Positions 44,351 through 56,310 of a DNA stretch of 64,000 nt are shown one piece after another. Each line of letters starts with the position of its first letter. Position 1 is the stretch's first letter. The stretch covers positions 93,967,342 through 94,031,341 of the forward strand of contig OY986436.1 in assembly GCA_963920525.1 (NCBI GenBank), in the 5' to 3' direction. Both the position numbers and the translations under genes were made by a program. Source of the DNA: Dichetophora obliterata (lineage: Eukaryota; Arthropoda; Insecta; Diptera; Sciomyzidae). A model generated the notes under the pieces. It was not told the DNA's origin, searched no databases, and worked only from the letters and a program-made list of their open reading frames with translations.

Positions 44351-44499
44351 TTCAAGCCAAAAAATTTATAACTACGAGGTTATTCATTATAATCGTAAAA
44401 TTTTTTATATCTGAATTAGGTATAGTTTAAGAAAATATTTCCATAATCCTTTATGGAAATTTTTTCAAATTTAGATTTTTGTGATTACTAACCTAGCTG

Positions 44500-45190
44500 A
44501 AAGAATCAGTGCTCATAGCCTCTGTGAGCTTTTCTATTTCTCTATTTCTGCTTAAAATATCTAAATTGAATGATAGAATGGTTATTATTAATTAATTTAA
44601 GTCAAAAACAAGGAAAATATTTCGCGGGGGTCGTGTATCCTTTTTCCCCTGGATGCGCGACTTCTTGCAGCTTATGCTTTAGCACAGGCAACAACAAAAT
44701 ACATTGCATACCGACGAGCACATGCAAGTGTTGTTGTTGGTGGCACAGCCAACAACGGAATCTATTTTTAAGCAATGCACGGATCCAGAACTTAATAAGG
44801 GGGCTTATTTAAATAAAAAAGTATTTTTTTCATTGTGTTATATTTGAGATAACGAGTTATTTATAATAAAAAAGATGATTTGGCTTATTTCATTTGGTCT
44901 ACCGAAAATCACTATCAAAAATCGTCCATTCTTTGAATTTTATTTACGGCTGACAACGCATAAGCACAGTTAAAATGATCAGTGCTCATAGCTTTTGTAA
45001 AAGTCCGAATTGAATAATAGAATGGTGATTATTAATGAATTTAAATTTAAAACAAGCAAAATCTCTCATGGGGCTCATGTCCCTTACCCCCTGGATGGGC
45101 GACTGTGTTTCAATTTATGCGTTGGTACCACCAACAACAAAATACATTGTATACCGATGAGCAAGGGAAAGTGTTGTTATGTGCTCATCG
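44500..45190. repeat. Two diverged direct repeats
   Basis: 44510-44760 and 44985-45190 share 'tcatagc', 'gaatgatagaatggttatta', '...cccctggatgcgcgac', 'caacaacaaaatacattg' and 'taccgacgagca', then 'aagtgttgtt'. No coding signal; the open frames across them are repeat-derived. Confidence 0.6.
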
Positions 45191-45198
45191 AAGCCTAA

Positions 45199-45351
45199 GG
45201 TTGCCCGCAGAGTAAGCGCCGAAGCAGACAGGCAGGCAGACAGACACAGGAAAACTATGTGAACAAGAGAGAAAAAAGTTATTTCTATCTCGTTTCTTCG
45301 CAGGGCCTGCCTGCCTGCCTGCCTGCTTCGGCGCTTACTATGCGGGCAACC
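45199..45351. mobile_element. 153-bp MITE with long, near-perfect inverted ends
   Basis: The left end GGTTGCCCGCAGAGTAAGCG and the right end, reversed, GGTTGCCCGCATAGTAAGCG are alike for about 40 bp, through CCGAAGCAG and a CAGG(CAGG)n run. TAA flanks both sides (45196-45198 and 45352-45354). The similarity between the arms suggests a young copy. The 3-bp TAA target fits Harbinger-type mobilisation. Confidence 0.88.
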
Positions 45352-45429
45352 TAAGAGCATTTACAAAAACAAAAGAGTATCTGAGCATGGTATAATTATT
45401 TGACAAGGTAGCAGTGACAGTTTTTTGGC

Positions 45430-45595
45430 GATTGGTAGTTTGCTACTGTTGACTAGCAATGTGCTTATTTTTAACTTTTCTTTGATTCATTAAATTTATT
45501 CGCGAAGTTTATTGAAATGTTTTTAGTTTGCTGCGGTTGCCTAGCTATGTTTAAGTCGTCGCTTATTTTTTCACTTTTCTTTGATTAATTGCATG
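45430..45595. repeat. Two ~93-bp direct repeats
   Basis: 'tagtttgctactgttgacta' near 45435 and 'tagtttgctgcggttgccta' near 45525 are each followed by 'cgcttatttttt' / 'tgcttatttttaac' and 'cttttctttgatt'. Confidence 0.55.
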
Positions 45596-45891
45596 AACAG
45601 CTAATTTTGACAACTACCCATCGCCGTCCGTGAGATGGGTACGCTACTACCGTGCCAGTAATTGTACCATGTATCTGAGTATAGGACGTGGGCACACATG
45701 GCATATACGACTCTAATAAGCGTACGGTTAAAAAAAATATAAGTATTCTTTATAACGAACTTGAACTTGAAAAACAAGATTGAACATGCGTATTGATTTT
45801 CTTTTGAGCATGCGCACATTAGAATATTGAGGTCAGTTTCACACAATTTTTTTAACGAGCGGTTGTATTAAGTAAATTATTTTATGTGAAA

Positions 45892-46676
45892 ATGCCTTCG
45901 ATCACTAAGGGTTTGTCCCTTGCACAGAAAATCATTATTATTAATAAATATAAAAAGAAAAAAAATCATGAAAAGAAATTGGAATAAAGTTTAGAATTCT
46001 AAAATCAAGTCTCTCTACCACTATAAAAAATCGGAAAAAAATTCAGATATCTCTGCGAACCTCCAAAAGTGGAGCCTCGCGTCGATTATCTTGTGGAACT
46101 CTTAGGAAATATCCACTGATCTCAATAATACTTTTTTGCTCACCTTCGCTTTCTACAAAAAATACAAAAATTCTTAAATGTTGTCCCAAAAAGAGATATT
46201 TTTGAAATTTTTGTTTATGAATTTTCAGGTTATACTTATATTTTTGAAATATTTTCCAATAAAGCATCTTTTAACATATTGGCGCTATAAAACGGTAATT
46301 AAGGATATACAGTCCTTGACCATATTTTGTGTGCAAATCTTAATTATCAACTACAACTTGGTCTTTGAATATCTATTACCAATAAATTTAACCTGTAGTG
46401 TAAAGTTCAGTTCATTACATAGCTGGTAACACAAATAAAATTTTATGCCATCAAATCTGGATATAACGAACCCCCGAAATAGTGAAGACCTCGAAATAGT
46501 GAATGTTTTAGTAACTGACATTTGAAAGAATCAGAAGCAAAAAAGTAAAAAAAAAGTTTCAATATTTAAGTCAAAGCATCCATTTTTTGAAAAAAAATCA
46601 GTCTCGAAAATACGAACAGCCTGGATACTATGAACAGGCCTTGCAAAAACTATTTCACTATATCCAGACTCGATTG
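45892..46676 (+). mobile_element. Decayed pogo/Tigger-like transposon
   Basis: ATG at 45892 opens MPSITKGLSLAQKIIIINKY, like the first helices of the CENP-B/pogo N-terminal HTH. Another frame adds IGIKFRI and KNRKKIQ in the place expected for the second HTH. The rest of the transposase is missing. At the right end 'ctggatataacgaacc' (46457) and '...tatatccagactcgattg' (46658-46676) are pogo-like terminal words. The same end occurs at 28600-28690. Confidence 0.55.
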
Positions 46677-46740
46677 TATTTTTTGAAATTTTTTTGTTTT
46701 TATTAACATAATTAAGAAATACAAAAATGTTATTTAAATT

Positions 46741-47075
46741 TTAATATATTGTTAATATTTTTCTTGCTGGTCGGTAATCCTTAAAATCCAGATCTTTCAG
46801 CATTCTGCGAATAGTGCGCTCAGAAACATTTAAGTTTGCAGGTGCCAATTGAGATCTTATTGATTTCGTGGTAGAAAATATGATTTCTAAGCAAATTTTC
46901 TTTAGACATCCTTCTGACCTTCCGGTGAAAATTGATTGTAAATATTGAATAAAATATATCAAAAATGGGTATACAATAATAAAAAGTAAGTTTTGTTTTT
47001 TAAAAATAATATTTAAATCAAATTTTAATTCATCTTGAAAAAAAAATCTGTAGTGCGTCTAATAATTTGGCCAGG
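46741..47075 (-). mobile_element. Tc1-like fragment: 5' end and HTH of the transposase
   Basis: On the minus strand the end reads 'cagttcctggccaaattatt' (about 47078), a Tc1-type terminus. Then a frame (46962-46741) gives GRSEGCLKKICLEIIFSTTK, LNVSERTIRRMLKDLDFKDY and RPARKI. The NVS-x-RTIRR-x-L pattern is the second HTH of Tc1 transposases, and GRS is the remnant of the GRP linker. The catalytic domain is absent. It abuts the foldback element that starts near 47085. Confidence 0.7.
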
Positions 47076-48431
47076 AACTGCATATCAGGGCATATCGAAA
47101 AATTTAGAATGTATTCTAAGAAGTCTCAAAAGTTGCGTAGGGTGGTCAAGATCTCACACAAAAAAAATTTAGGAAGAAATAAGGATGTTTTTCTCTCCCC
47201 AAGGACAAATTTGTTTTTTAAGAATAACAGTAAAAAATCACGATCTCAAAATGCTTTGATTTTTGTAAGAAAAACTATATTTGCCTTAAAGTCAAAGTAA
47301 ATTAAGGCTTTAACTAACAATATCCTGCCAAACAGGATGCCACCCTCGATTTTTACACACAAGGTCCTGTGTGAAGGATATTCGGATCTAAAGGTATACT
47401 CGAGGTAGCACAGAACTTCAAATTGCTATCTGATTGTCTAAATTTTGGCGATTTGATTATAGTGTTGACGTTTTCCTTAAATTTGGCGAATTAATTACTT
47501 GAATGCAATTTCTTAACTTTTTCAAAAAAATTAATATAAGGTTTTATATCTTGGGCACTAGAAGTGGTACCGAAGATAATTTCCTTAATTTAGATTCTTC
47601 AAATATTTCTGAACAACATCTTGTCCAAGAGTATCAATTAACAACACCAGGTTAAAACCACGATTATTTTTGTTATTTCGATTTTTTTAAAAAATTTCCT
47701 TCCGTATGAACTTTATTATTTCGTTAAAACACCTCAACTCAGCATTGACAAAATGTTATACTAAAATGTTGAGTTTCTGAGTTTGCCATTCTATGGGTCC
47801 CAATTGACTTAACGATTGTTGAGAAGTGTTTTAATGAAATAATAACCATAAAGGAGATATCAACAAAATTGTTACATTTCATGCTAGAAGTAACTTTTTT
47901 TAAATATCAAAATAGGAAAAAAATCGTGGCCTTTTCCTGCTGTTTTAAAATAGATAGTTTTAGACAAGGTTTCGTTCAAAACTATTTGCAGAATTAGAAT
48001 TGACAAAATTATTTTCGGTACCATGTCTGGTGCCCGAGATATAAAACCTTATATTCTGCCCTGTTCTGAAATCCGATTTTGATTGGAATCGGAATTGATT
48101 CCAATCGTAGGTGTTCTGCAATCCGATATTTAACTTCAAATCAGAATTAACGGTATTCCGTTAGAATTAACAGATATAACGGAATTGAGCTGTTCTGCAT
48201 TCCGATAAATCGAATTTTCAACCGGTTTCAATCTGATCAGCTGTTTGACAGTGATTTTCAAACTGGTTTTCTTTGTTTCTTTCTTTCTTTTCGTTTCTAT
48301 TGGTTTGTTTCTATTCGTTTTCTATTGTTGGTTGTTAAACTTGTTGATTGTTAATTGTCTTAAAATGTAAGTAAATAAAACTAATAAATATTTTTGTGAT
48401 AAATTAATTAAAAGTTAATATTGTTAACAGC

Positions 48432-49105
48432 ATGGGAAAACACAAGAATGCCCATCAAAACTCCGCAATGGTGTTGCATATGGAAGAGCACCCAAAAATG
48501 GCAAGGGGCCACACCAAAGGCGACCGTGTTGAAGTTGACACGAAGTGGCGGCAGCTGGCTGATTCCCTAAACAGTCTTCGTCCACCAGTGAAGGATGCCA
48601 ATGGATGGAAAAAGGTAACAAGGTTTTTAATTTTGTTTTCATTTTTAATTCCTTTTGTTATAGACTTGGACCGACTGGAAGTGCGAGGTGCGCAAGAAAT
48701 TAGCACACAATAGAAGAGAAGGGAAAGCAACTGGCTGGAAAAATGTTGCAAAAATTCATGCTGTATAATGTATACTTCTACTTTATGATAGTTAAATAAT
48801 TTATTCTGCAATTTCAGGGAACCGTAAAATCGTTTATGACGGCAGAATCCACATTTCATTCCAAATTATCTGAACAAGTTGTAGATTTAGTTGCTATAGG
48901 TAAGGAAAATCGAAGTAGCCTTAAGAGAGTATACCGCTTCTTGGAAAAAATATCGGATACTCAAGCAGGAATAAGAGAAGATCTTAAGAAGCATAATGGG
49001 AAACTATTAAAAATTCTAGCGGAGAAAAATGCAATAAAGGTAAAACAATTGGAAATAGAAGAAATTAAAATAACATTAAAACAAAACCAAACCAAAAGGT
49101 ACTAG
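48432..49105 (+). CDS. Harbinger Myb/SANT-like DNA-binding protein, three exons
   Basis: Harbinger elements encode a Myb/SANT-type partner that helps bring the transposase to the nucleus and to the ends. Exon 1 is 48432-48614, intron GT...AG 48615-48663 (49 bp), exon 2 48664-48762, intron 48763-48817 (55 bp), exon 3 48818-49105. The joined frame is 189 aa without stops. Residues about 35-85 (DTKWRQLADSLNSL, then GWKKTWTDWKCEVRKK across the first splice) fit the trihelical domain with regularly spaced Trp. Residues 100-189 are charged and helical (VYRFLEKISDTQAGIREDL, KQLEIEEIKITLKQNQTK), probably a coiled coil. Both introns keep reading frame, so the splicing model is well supported. Confidence 0.85.
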
Positions 49106-49538
49106 GTGACTTTATTTTACCCTTTTTAGTTTATATGTTCAGTTAATACTAAACTGTGAATTTGCTAAGTATTCAATATTTCAAAGACCAGGCTCTAGTC
49201 TATTAATCAAATTAAGTTTATTTTTTTTAACTTTCTTTTTAATAAAATATGTACTATAGCATATGTAAACATAAAATATTTCATAATACCAATAATAATA
49301 CTAATAATAATAATATGCATATCGAACTGAACTGAATGTACCTAACTAAGCCTTTTCATTTTGAAAAATAAACAACATAGAAAGAATCCTTTTTTTGCAC
49401 TTTATTTTTTATTAGTTATTGTGTTTAGAAAAAATTTGTAAGGATATATTTTCAGAAGAAGCTGGATTTTCATCGTCAGGTTCAATTGACGAGACTAAAA
49501 AACTGTCATCATCAACTTGACATTGAACGTTGTGATGT
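49106..49538. other. Region between the two convergent Harbinger genes
   Basis: AT-rich, with AATAAA words on both strands that could serve as polyadenylation signals for the two convergent genes. 'aataaaatat' lies near 49241. No further ORF. Confidence 0.45.
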
Positions 49539-50576
49539 CTACAAATGTTGTGGAGCTACACAACAAACAGTTATAATTTGTGACACTTTTTTAGGACCGT
49601 ATTGCATTGTACCTAGTAAGCAACGGAAACGATTTTTCAACACTCCAATTGTTCTTTCCACAACATTGCGAGCTGAAGAATGTGCAACATTAAATTTATG
49701 TTGAACGGAATCACGCTCTGGATTTCTATATGGTGTTAAGAGAAATGGCTCTAATCCATATCCACCATCACCTAACAGCCAAGATCTGCGTTCGCCTGCT
49801 TGATACTTTGAAAGAAAATATCTTCGAGAACTACTTAAGTTCCAAACAAAAGCGTCATGGCTAGATCCTGAATGACATGCATCGACGGCATGAATGATCA
49901 AATTGTAATCGCATATCTAGAGGGCAAAGAAAATCGTTAAAACTGTTATCACCACTAAGCTAATTACCATATATTACTTACGATCATATCATTAATGCTG
50001 TAGAAACACTTTCGATTGTAGTAAGGAAAATCGTCCTCACAAGGCTTGATCAACCTTACATGAGTGCCGTCTATGCACCCAATAATACTCGGTATATTAA
50101 AACGTTCGTGAAAGTGTCTTTTTGATTTTTGTTGATCTTCACTGGACATTTCTAGCTTAATCCACTTTGAACATAGCAGGCGTTCCATATGATTCAATGC
50201 ATTAGTTATTACTTTTGACACTGTGCTTCTTGCTAGTGCTATGTTTGCGTCATTACCCACTGAACGCTGGTAGCCTTCTTCGGCCAGGAACCGCAAAGTC
50301 GTGGTCAGCTGAATTATTGGAGGAATCGTAGATCGCAGCGCATAGGGTTTGTATTCATTAAAAACTAAATTAAATGCCTCCTTATTTAATCGATACTGAC
50401 CAATAAATCTAAAAGAAGCAGAATAAAATGCGTTCAAATTGAATTGAAAACTCTACTTACGCTGATTCAGATATATCCAAAGAATTCCTGTGGTCTCGTA
50501 GAATCCTGCGTTTAATTTTTTCATCTGCATGTTTCTCAAGATCCAATAAAACTACAGCTAAACATATTAAACTCAT
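49539..50576 (-). CDS. Harbinger DDE transposase, three exons (306 aa)
   Basis: Exon 1 is 50576-50461 (MSLICLAVVLLDLEKHADEK...), intron 50460-50409 (52 bp, gtaagt...ttag), exon 2 50408-49982, intron 49981-49917 (65 bp, gtaagt...ctag), exon 3 49916-49539. The joined frame has 306 codons without a stop. Catalytic residues: D in IIGCIDGTHVRL, D in SWLLGDGGYGLEPF and E in ARNVVERTIGVLKNRF, the DDE triad of the PIF/Harbinger (HARBI1-like) family. RLNKEAFNLVFNE and GNDANIALARSTVSKVI form the N-terminal helical/HTH part. It is slightly shorter than most members. An ATG further upstream (50639) is in frame but adds a hydrophobic stretch unlike the family. Confidence 0.9.
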
Positions 50577-51060
50577 TTTATTGCTTTTATTTAGATATAA
50601 TTCAACAAAAAACTGCAAAAAAATCCAGTAATTCATCAAAAATCACAAAAGAAAACTTTTTCAAAAACAGCTGATTTTGACATATTCGAACCGGTTTTAA
50701 ATTTGTTTCGAACATCCAATCCGATTGGAATTGAATTCCGATTTTTACGCAATTCCGACACGGAATTCAGAACAGGGCAGATTAATTTTTTAAATAAGTT
50801 AAAAAATTGCATTCAAGTATACATTTCTCCAAAACAAGAAAATGCATATGAGAAAAATATGCAAATTATTAATTCGCCAAATTTAAGGAAAACGTTAACA
50901 CTATAATCAATATCACCAAAATTTAGACTCTGTGCTTATACCACTCTGTGCTATCTGGAGTGTACCTTTAGATTCGAATATCCTTCGCACATGACACTGT
51001 GGGTAAGAACCAAGAGTGGCATTGTGTTTGCCAAAATATTGTTAGTTAAGACATAAGACA

Positions 51061-51340
51061 TGTTTAAGACATATCGTCGCCCTAATTCTAATAAGATGTA
51101 AGTCAAAATTGGCCAAAATACCGTTTATTAGCGGTTAAGGTAGATTGGTCAAAACTATATATGTGCTTTTTTTAAAGTTTTTAATGTTTTTATGAAAAAA
51201 AGGGAGGTAGAACGTTTGAAACAATACATTACCGTATAAGCTTCATACAAATAATAAACAGTTTTCTTTGCTTCCTCAACAAAAGATAATTTTGACTTAC
51301 GTCGTATTAGAATTAGGCCGACGATATGTATTTTTTCTTA
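51061..51340. mobile_element. ~270-bp MITE in the right arm of the first foldback
   Basis: 'atatcgtcgccctaattcta' (about 51076) and, reversed from about 51338, 'atatcgtcggcctaattcta' form ~40-bp inverted ends. The mirror arm at 47270-47330 and the relative at 53610-53660 lack it, so it is a separate insertion. The exact target duplication is unclear because the ends and flank are all AT/TA. Confidence 0.75.
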
Positions 51341-51596
51341 CAAAAATTAAAGCATTTTGAGATCGTGATTTTGTACTGTTTTTCTCAAAAAACTACTTTG
51401 TCCTTGCAGAAGAGATCCTTATTTTTTCCTAAAATTTTTTTTGGGAGATCTTGACCACCCTTTGCAACTTTTGAGACCTCTTAGAATGTGCAATTCGAAA
51501 AAATTGTAATTCGATAAGCCCTACTATATATGCGCAAAAGCGAAAAATTTGGTACATTTTGGAAAATAAAAAAGGGCCTCATATTTGCAAAATTTG

Positions 51597-54500
51597 CACC
51601 CAGTAAAAAAGTGGATCATCCTGTGAGCGATTTGGGAGTGCTCCCTGCGGAGCAGTGGAGTGCTCCTTATTGATCCAAGCTAGGTGTATTTTGTGATCTC
51701 TTTTAACATTGCATGTCTTAGGATGGGTAGCGCAACGAGTATAAATTATACCAAGAGAATTCTTCATCCAGCCTTCCAACTTCGTTCCAGACTATCAGCC
51801 ATCCACCGACAGAAAAACCAAAACAATGACAACCAACGAGTTTATGTACTCGTTGATCTGAGTTATTGACGCTCAGCAATGAGAGCAGATTACCAATCAA
51901 GGAGAAGTAAACATGAAAATAAATATGGCAAGTAACGAAAGAAAAGGAAAAGAAAAGAATATTGTAAGTTTATCAATGAAAACCAAATTACTATTTGCCA
52001 CAAATTTTACAGCTTCTTCTGTTGTGATTTTATTTATTCTAGCTACATTTTGGTTGCAGTTGCAAAAAATAATTTTTTAGATATTTCATTAGCCGAATAG
52101 AAAGACGGAGTTCTGATTCGGCTTATGAAATAATTATTCTTTAATGAGGAGTTGCAAATATGTTTTTTGATGAACAGAAGAAAAACGCATTTTTAAACAC
52201 AACCAAAGTTAAAATGGTTTTTCAAGTATTTTATTAATTAAACAAAACCAAAGCTGCAAGCAGTGATGGCTTCAAAGTCAATCAACAAACGAACTGCTTG
52301 CCAGAAAATGATTTAATTTTTTATTAAAATGTCAATTTTACGACAAAACCATTTAGCGTAGATGCATGTCGCCGTTGAATTTTTTGTTGGAATCGGAAAG
52401 ATCTTTCATATGTTCAAATATATCAAAATTTTAAGTATACATGAACCATCTTTAATCAATTATGATTCGAATAGTGAAAATTTCACATAAATCCGTTCAG
52501 CGGTTCTTGAGTTTAGCGGCAGCCACAAAATGATCAATTTTTAAAAGTTTCATTTTTCTATAATAGTATAGATATAAATAATAGTATAGATAAAGATTAA
52601 TATTATACTTACTATATTTATTATTATATACACATATACTTATAATTTTATTAGTATTCTTATTAGATACTTATTCGTTATTTAACTTTGTGAAAATCAC
52701 CAACAAAAATATACCTACCTGCCCAATCAGAAAAGCCTATGCTTGCAGGATCAAAAGTAGATCTTGCTTCAATTGCAAAATATTTAAGTATTTCATTTGG
52801 TTATTTTTAAGAGATTTATTTCAGATAGATTTTAGGTTTAAATGTATATAACACTGTGCCACAATTTCAGGGTCATGGAATCTAACGAAAAAGAGACCAA
52901 CACAGGTCGATAGTACTGATCTAGACCAACAAAACCCTAAGACGGTTTTGCAAAGTTAGCTCGCTTTTAAATGTTATAGCCTTTGAAAGATGAGCTGATT
53001 ATAATATTTAAAAGAAATACTTGCTATCATGTAATTTTACAATTTTGTTCAATCTTTTTTATGGTTATTATTTCTTTAAAACACATCTAAACAACAATTG
53101 TTAAATAAATTAAGACCCATCGAACGGGAAGCTCAAAAATTCAAAATTTTAGTTTAACATTTTTGTCAATGCTTAGGTAAGTTGTTTGACGAAATAATAT
53201 GTAAATTTCATGCTAGGAGGAACAATTTTTTAAAAAATCGAAACATGTAAAGGAATCTTGGTACTAACCTGGTGTTTTAAAAATTTACTTTCAGAAATAT
53301 TTGAAGAATCCAAATTCAGAAAGTTATCTTCGGTACCGCTTCTGATGCTTAATGATGCTGATATTAATTAATTTGTTAAAGTTATAAAATTGCATTTACG
53401 TATGCATTTCCAAGAAAATTCATTGGCGAAAATTATGCAAATTTTTAATGGCCAAATTTAAGGAAAACATTAATACTTCCATGCCACCAAAATTTAGACA
53501 ATCAGATAACAATCAAAAGTTCTGTGCTATTTCGAGTGTACCTGTAGACTTGCATATCATTTACACAGGACACTGAGGGTAGAAATCGAGAGTAGCATCT
53601 TGTTTGGCAAAATATTGTTAGTTTAAGTCTATATTTACTTTTGCTTTAAACATATGCAATTTTTTTACAAAAATCAAAGCATATTTAGACCGGTATTTTT
53701 TACTGTTTTTCTCAAAAAGCAACTTTGTCCTTGCGGGAGAGGAAGCATGCTTTTTTCTTTAAATTTGTTCCCAGTGCAACTTTTGAGACCTCTTAGAATA
53801 CGAATTTAAAAAAAAATGTAATTTGATACGCCCTAATGAGCACTTCATTTTTAAAAAATACTCTGCAAGAGGTAAATTTCCAATGCCTATATCTTTTAAA
53901 AGCGAGCTAACTTTGCAAAACCCTTTTAGGGTTTTCTTACTATAAACCAGTACTATCATCCTGTATTGTCCGCTTTTTCGTTAAAAAAATGTGTTGCACA
54001 GTGTAATTAATCCGAGTAAAACAGTTTCATTTGGAACATTTAATTTTTTATAATCTTTGTTTATCACGTAATTAAAATGTAACTATCGAATTTTTAACAT
54101 TTATTAGAAGAATTTTTAAAATTTAACATTTTTAACGATTTATTATTTGTAGAAAAGTATTTTAAGACATGGCTGAGAACAAATGAAATATTGTGACGAA
54201 ATTTTTTATGAGCACTTTTATCATGCATTTCTTAATTGCTTGAAAAACAACTGCTTAGGAATATATTTTTTTTGCAAATTTAATTTTAAATACAGTTAAA
54301 TGCACACAGAAAAAGTACGTAAAAATTGTAAAATTTATTTAAGAAGTTTCGTTCTGTTTTAACAAGCCAAATTTTATTCTTATGTAAATTTAGAATTTAT
54401 TAAAAGTTTTTTAAGAAGTTTCTTTCTTTCTTAAGAAGTCAAATTGTATGCTGATGTATTTTATAATAATTTTTAAGCAAATTGAATAAATTTTAAAACA

Positions 54501-56310
54501 GAAAATATAACATTTAAGATATAATTGACGATTTTAATTATTTCGTAAAATATTACTTTTGATTAAAATTTTATATGAATACTAGCTGATATACCCAGAT
54601 TTAATTAAGGAGTTATATATTTTACCCCAAGTTTTTAACCTTTTTGTCATCGCGAAACATACTAAGCTAATCAGATTCATCAAACACCTTAAATAACTTA
54701 AGGTAACTATTCTGGAAATCAACGGCTTAGAAATATTTTTTTTTGCAAATTTAATTTTTAAGAGTTAAATGCACACATACGTGCGTACAATATGTACGTA
54801 TAAATGTGAAATTTTCACTATTCGAATCATAAATGATTATAAGTGGTTTATGTATACTCAAAATTTTGATATATTTGATAGCCAAAGAGTTACTGACTTA
54901 GATACTGATTTTAATCTCGATTTTTGGTAAAATTTGCCGCTTTTTCCCCATTTCCTGGCTAAACAGTAAAATATATCTGAAAAGATCGTAAGAACATACG
55001 AAAGATCTTTCCGATTCCAACAAAAAATTCAACGGCGACATGCATCTACGTTTAATGGTTTTGTCGTAAAATTGACATTTTAATAAAAAATTAAATCATT
55101 TTCTGGCAAGCAGTTCGTTTGTTGATTGACTTTGAAGCCATCACTGCTTGCAGCTTTGGTTTCGTTTAATTAATAAAATACTTGAAAAACAATTTTAACT
55201 TTGGTTGTGTTTAAAAATGCGTTTTTCTTCTGTTCATCAAAAAAACATATTTGCAACTCCTCATTAAAGAATAATTATTTCATAAGCCGAATCAGAACTC
55301 CGTCTTTCTATTCGGCTAATGAAATATCTAAAAAAATTTTTTTTGCAACTGCAACCAAAATGTAGCTAGAATAAATAAAATCACAACAATAATGTCCAGC
55401 TCGAAACAACATAAATTCGGCAAACACAAGAAGATCCCAAAAAATAACACAATAAAGAAGCTGTAAAATTTGTGGCAAATAGTAATTTGGTTTTCATTGA
55501 TAAACTTACAATATTCTTTTCTTTTCCTTTTCTTTCGTTACTTGCCATATTTATTTTCATGTTTACTTCTCCTTGATTGGTAATCTGCTCTCATTGCTGA
55601 GCGTCAATAACTCAGATCAACGAGTACATAAACTCGTTGGTTGTCATTGTTTTGGTTTTTCTGTCGGTGGATGGCTGATAGTCTGGGACGAAGTTGGAAG
55701 GCTGGATGAAGAATTCTCTTGGTATAATTTATACTCGTTGGGTAGCGCTCCTTTTAACTTCCCAGAGGAGCTCAAAAGGAGCGATCAATAAACGATCCAA
55801 ATTAATCAGCAAAGGATCATTTTTCTTGTTGGGATTTAGGTTTACTCCGAAAGCTAGGCCTCCCTAGCTCAAGTAGACTGCTCAAGACCCTAAAGTGGCG
55901 AGGTAATTATTTGGCCAAATCGTGAGATTTATAACGCCACCACAAATTACGAATCGTTTTTGATTCTATTTAAAAACTGTACTTTAATTGCATCAGTCGC
56001 ATCAGCGGATGGACAAAACGCAATTACCGTTGGCTGGTCGCACTTCACGTCATCGGTGTTGAAACGGCGCGAATCGAATAAAAGGAACATTTAAAATATT
56101 TTTTTCACAGAAAATAGTGATAGAGTTTCCTAAAAAGCACATGCTCCACGTTATGTTCTTATTTTTTCATTAATTGCTCGCCTATTGATCTTATAAAACA
56201 GTAAATAAGCTCAAGTGCACAAGTGCTCACTTTTTGATGCAATAAAACAGCAAAAGAGCGCTCCCTTGTTGCTCCTCATGGGAGTGATTGCATTTTTTTT
56301 ACTGGGCAGG
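51597..56310. mobile_element. Large foldback element (4.7 kb) with ~0.9-kb arms
   Basis: The left end 'cccagtaaaaaa' (51599) is mirrored by 'ttttttactggg' (56296-56307). The arms are long and very similar inside: 51720-52200 against 55260-55745 ('gagttattgacgctcagcaa', 'aagacggagttctgattcgg'), and 52380-52500 against 54810-55030. The central loop contains the separate foldback 52852-54003. No transposase. The right arm has an extra segment (about 55800-56240) not present on the left. Confidence 0.82.
52852..54003. mobile_element. 1152-bp foldback element with TAA duplication
   Basis: The left end CACTGTGCCACAATTTCAGG and the right end, reversed, CACTGTGCAACACATTTTTT, flanked by TAA (52849-52851 and 54004-54006). 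'tgcaaagttagctcgctttt' (about 52952) is mirrored by 'aaaagcgagctaactttgca' (53899). Its inside matches the first foldback (47085-51525), for example 'ccaaatttaaggaaaac' and 'tttgagacctcttagaat', so both belong to one family. The 3-bp TAA target again suggests Harbinger-type mobilisation. Confidence 0.84.

Larger units (their letters stand above)
48056..50780. mobile_element. Harbinger (PIF) DNA transposon, apparently intact
   Basis: The ends are CTGCCCTGTTCTGAAATCCG on the left and, reversed, CTGCCCTGTTCTGAATTCCG on the right, with ATT on both sides (48053-48055 and 50781-50783). It has two convergent genes: a Myb/SANT-like protein (plus) and a DDE transposase (minus). The mirror arm of the host foldback keeps the empty site (one ATT), confirming the 3-bp duplication. 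Inside the ends, 'tccgat' words near 'aattc' recur as subterminal repeats (48060-48200 and 50690-50770). Length 2725 bp. Confidence 0.93.
47085..51525. mobile_element. Foldback (palindromic) element hosting Harbinger and a MITE
   Basis: The left arm 47085-47780 and the right arm (47790-48055 plus 50781-51525) are mirror images. Examples are 'gagatcttgaccaccc' (51447) against 'gggtggtcaagatctc' (47139), 'tctgtgctatctggagtgta' (50944) against 47395-47415, and 'gccaaatttaaggaaaacgt' (50877) against 'acgttttccttaaatttggc' (47468). Without insertions it is about 1.7 kb. The second foldback (52852-54003) shares this inner sequence. Confidence 0.82.

Noticed and set aside
51579..51869. Overlapping ORFs in the foldback arm (also 55573-55791) as a conserved gene
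   Set aside because: The same peptide appears in both arms only because the arms are inverted copies; start and stop differ between arms and no domain is visible.
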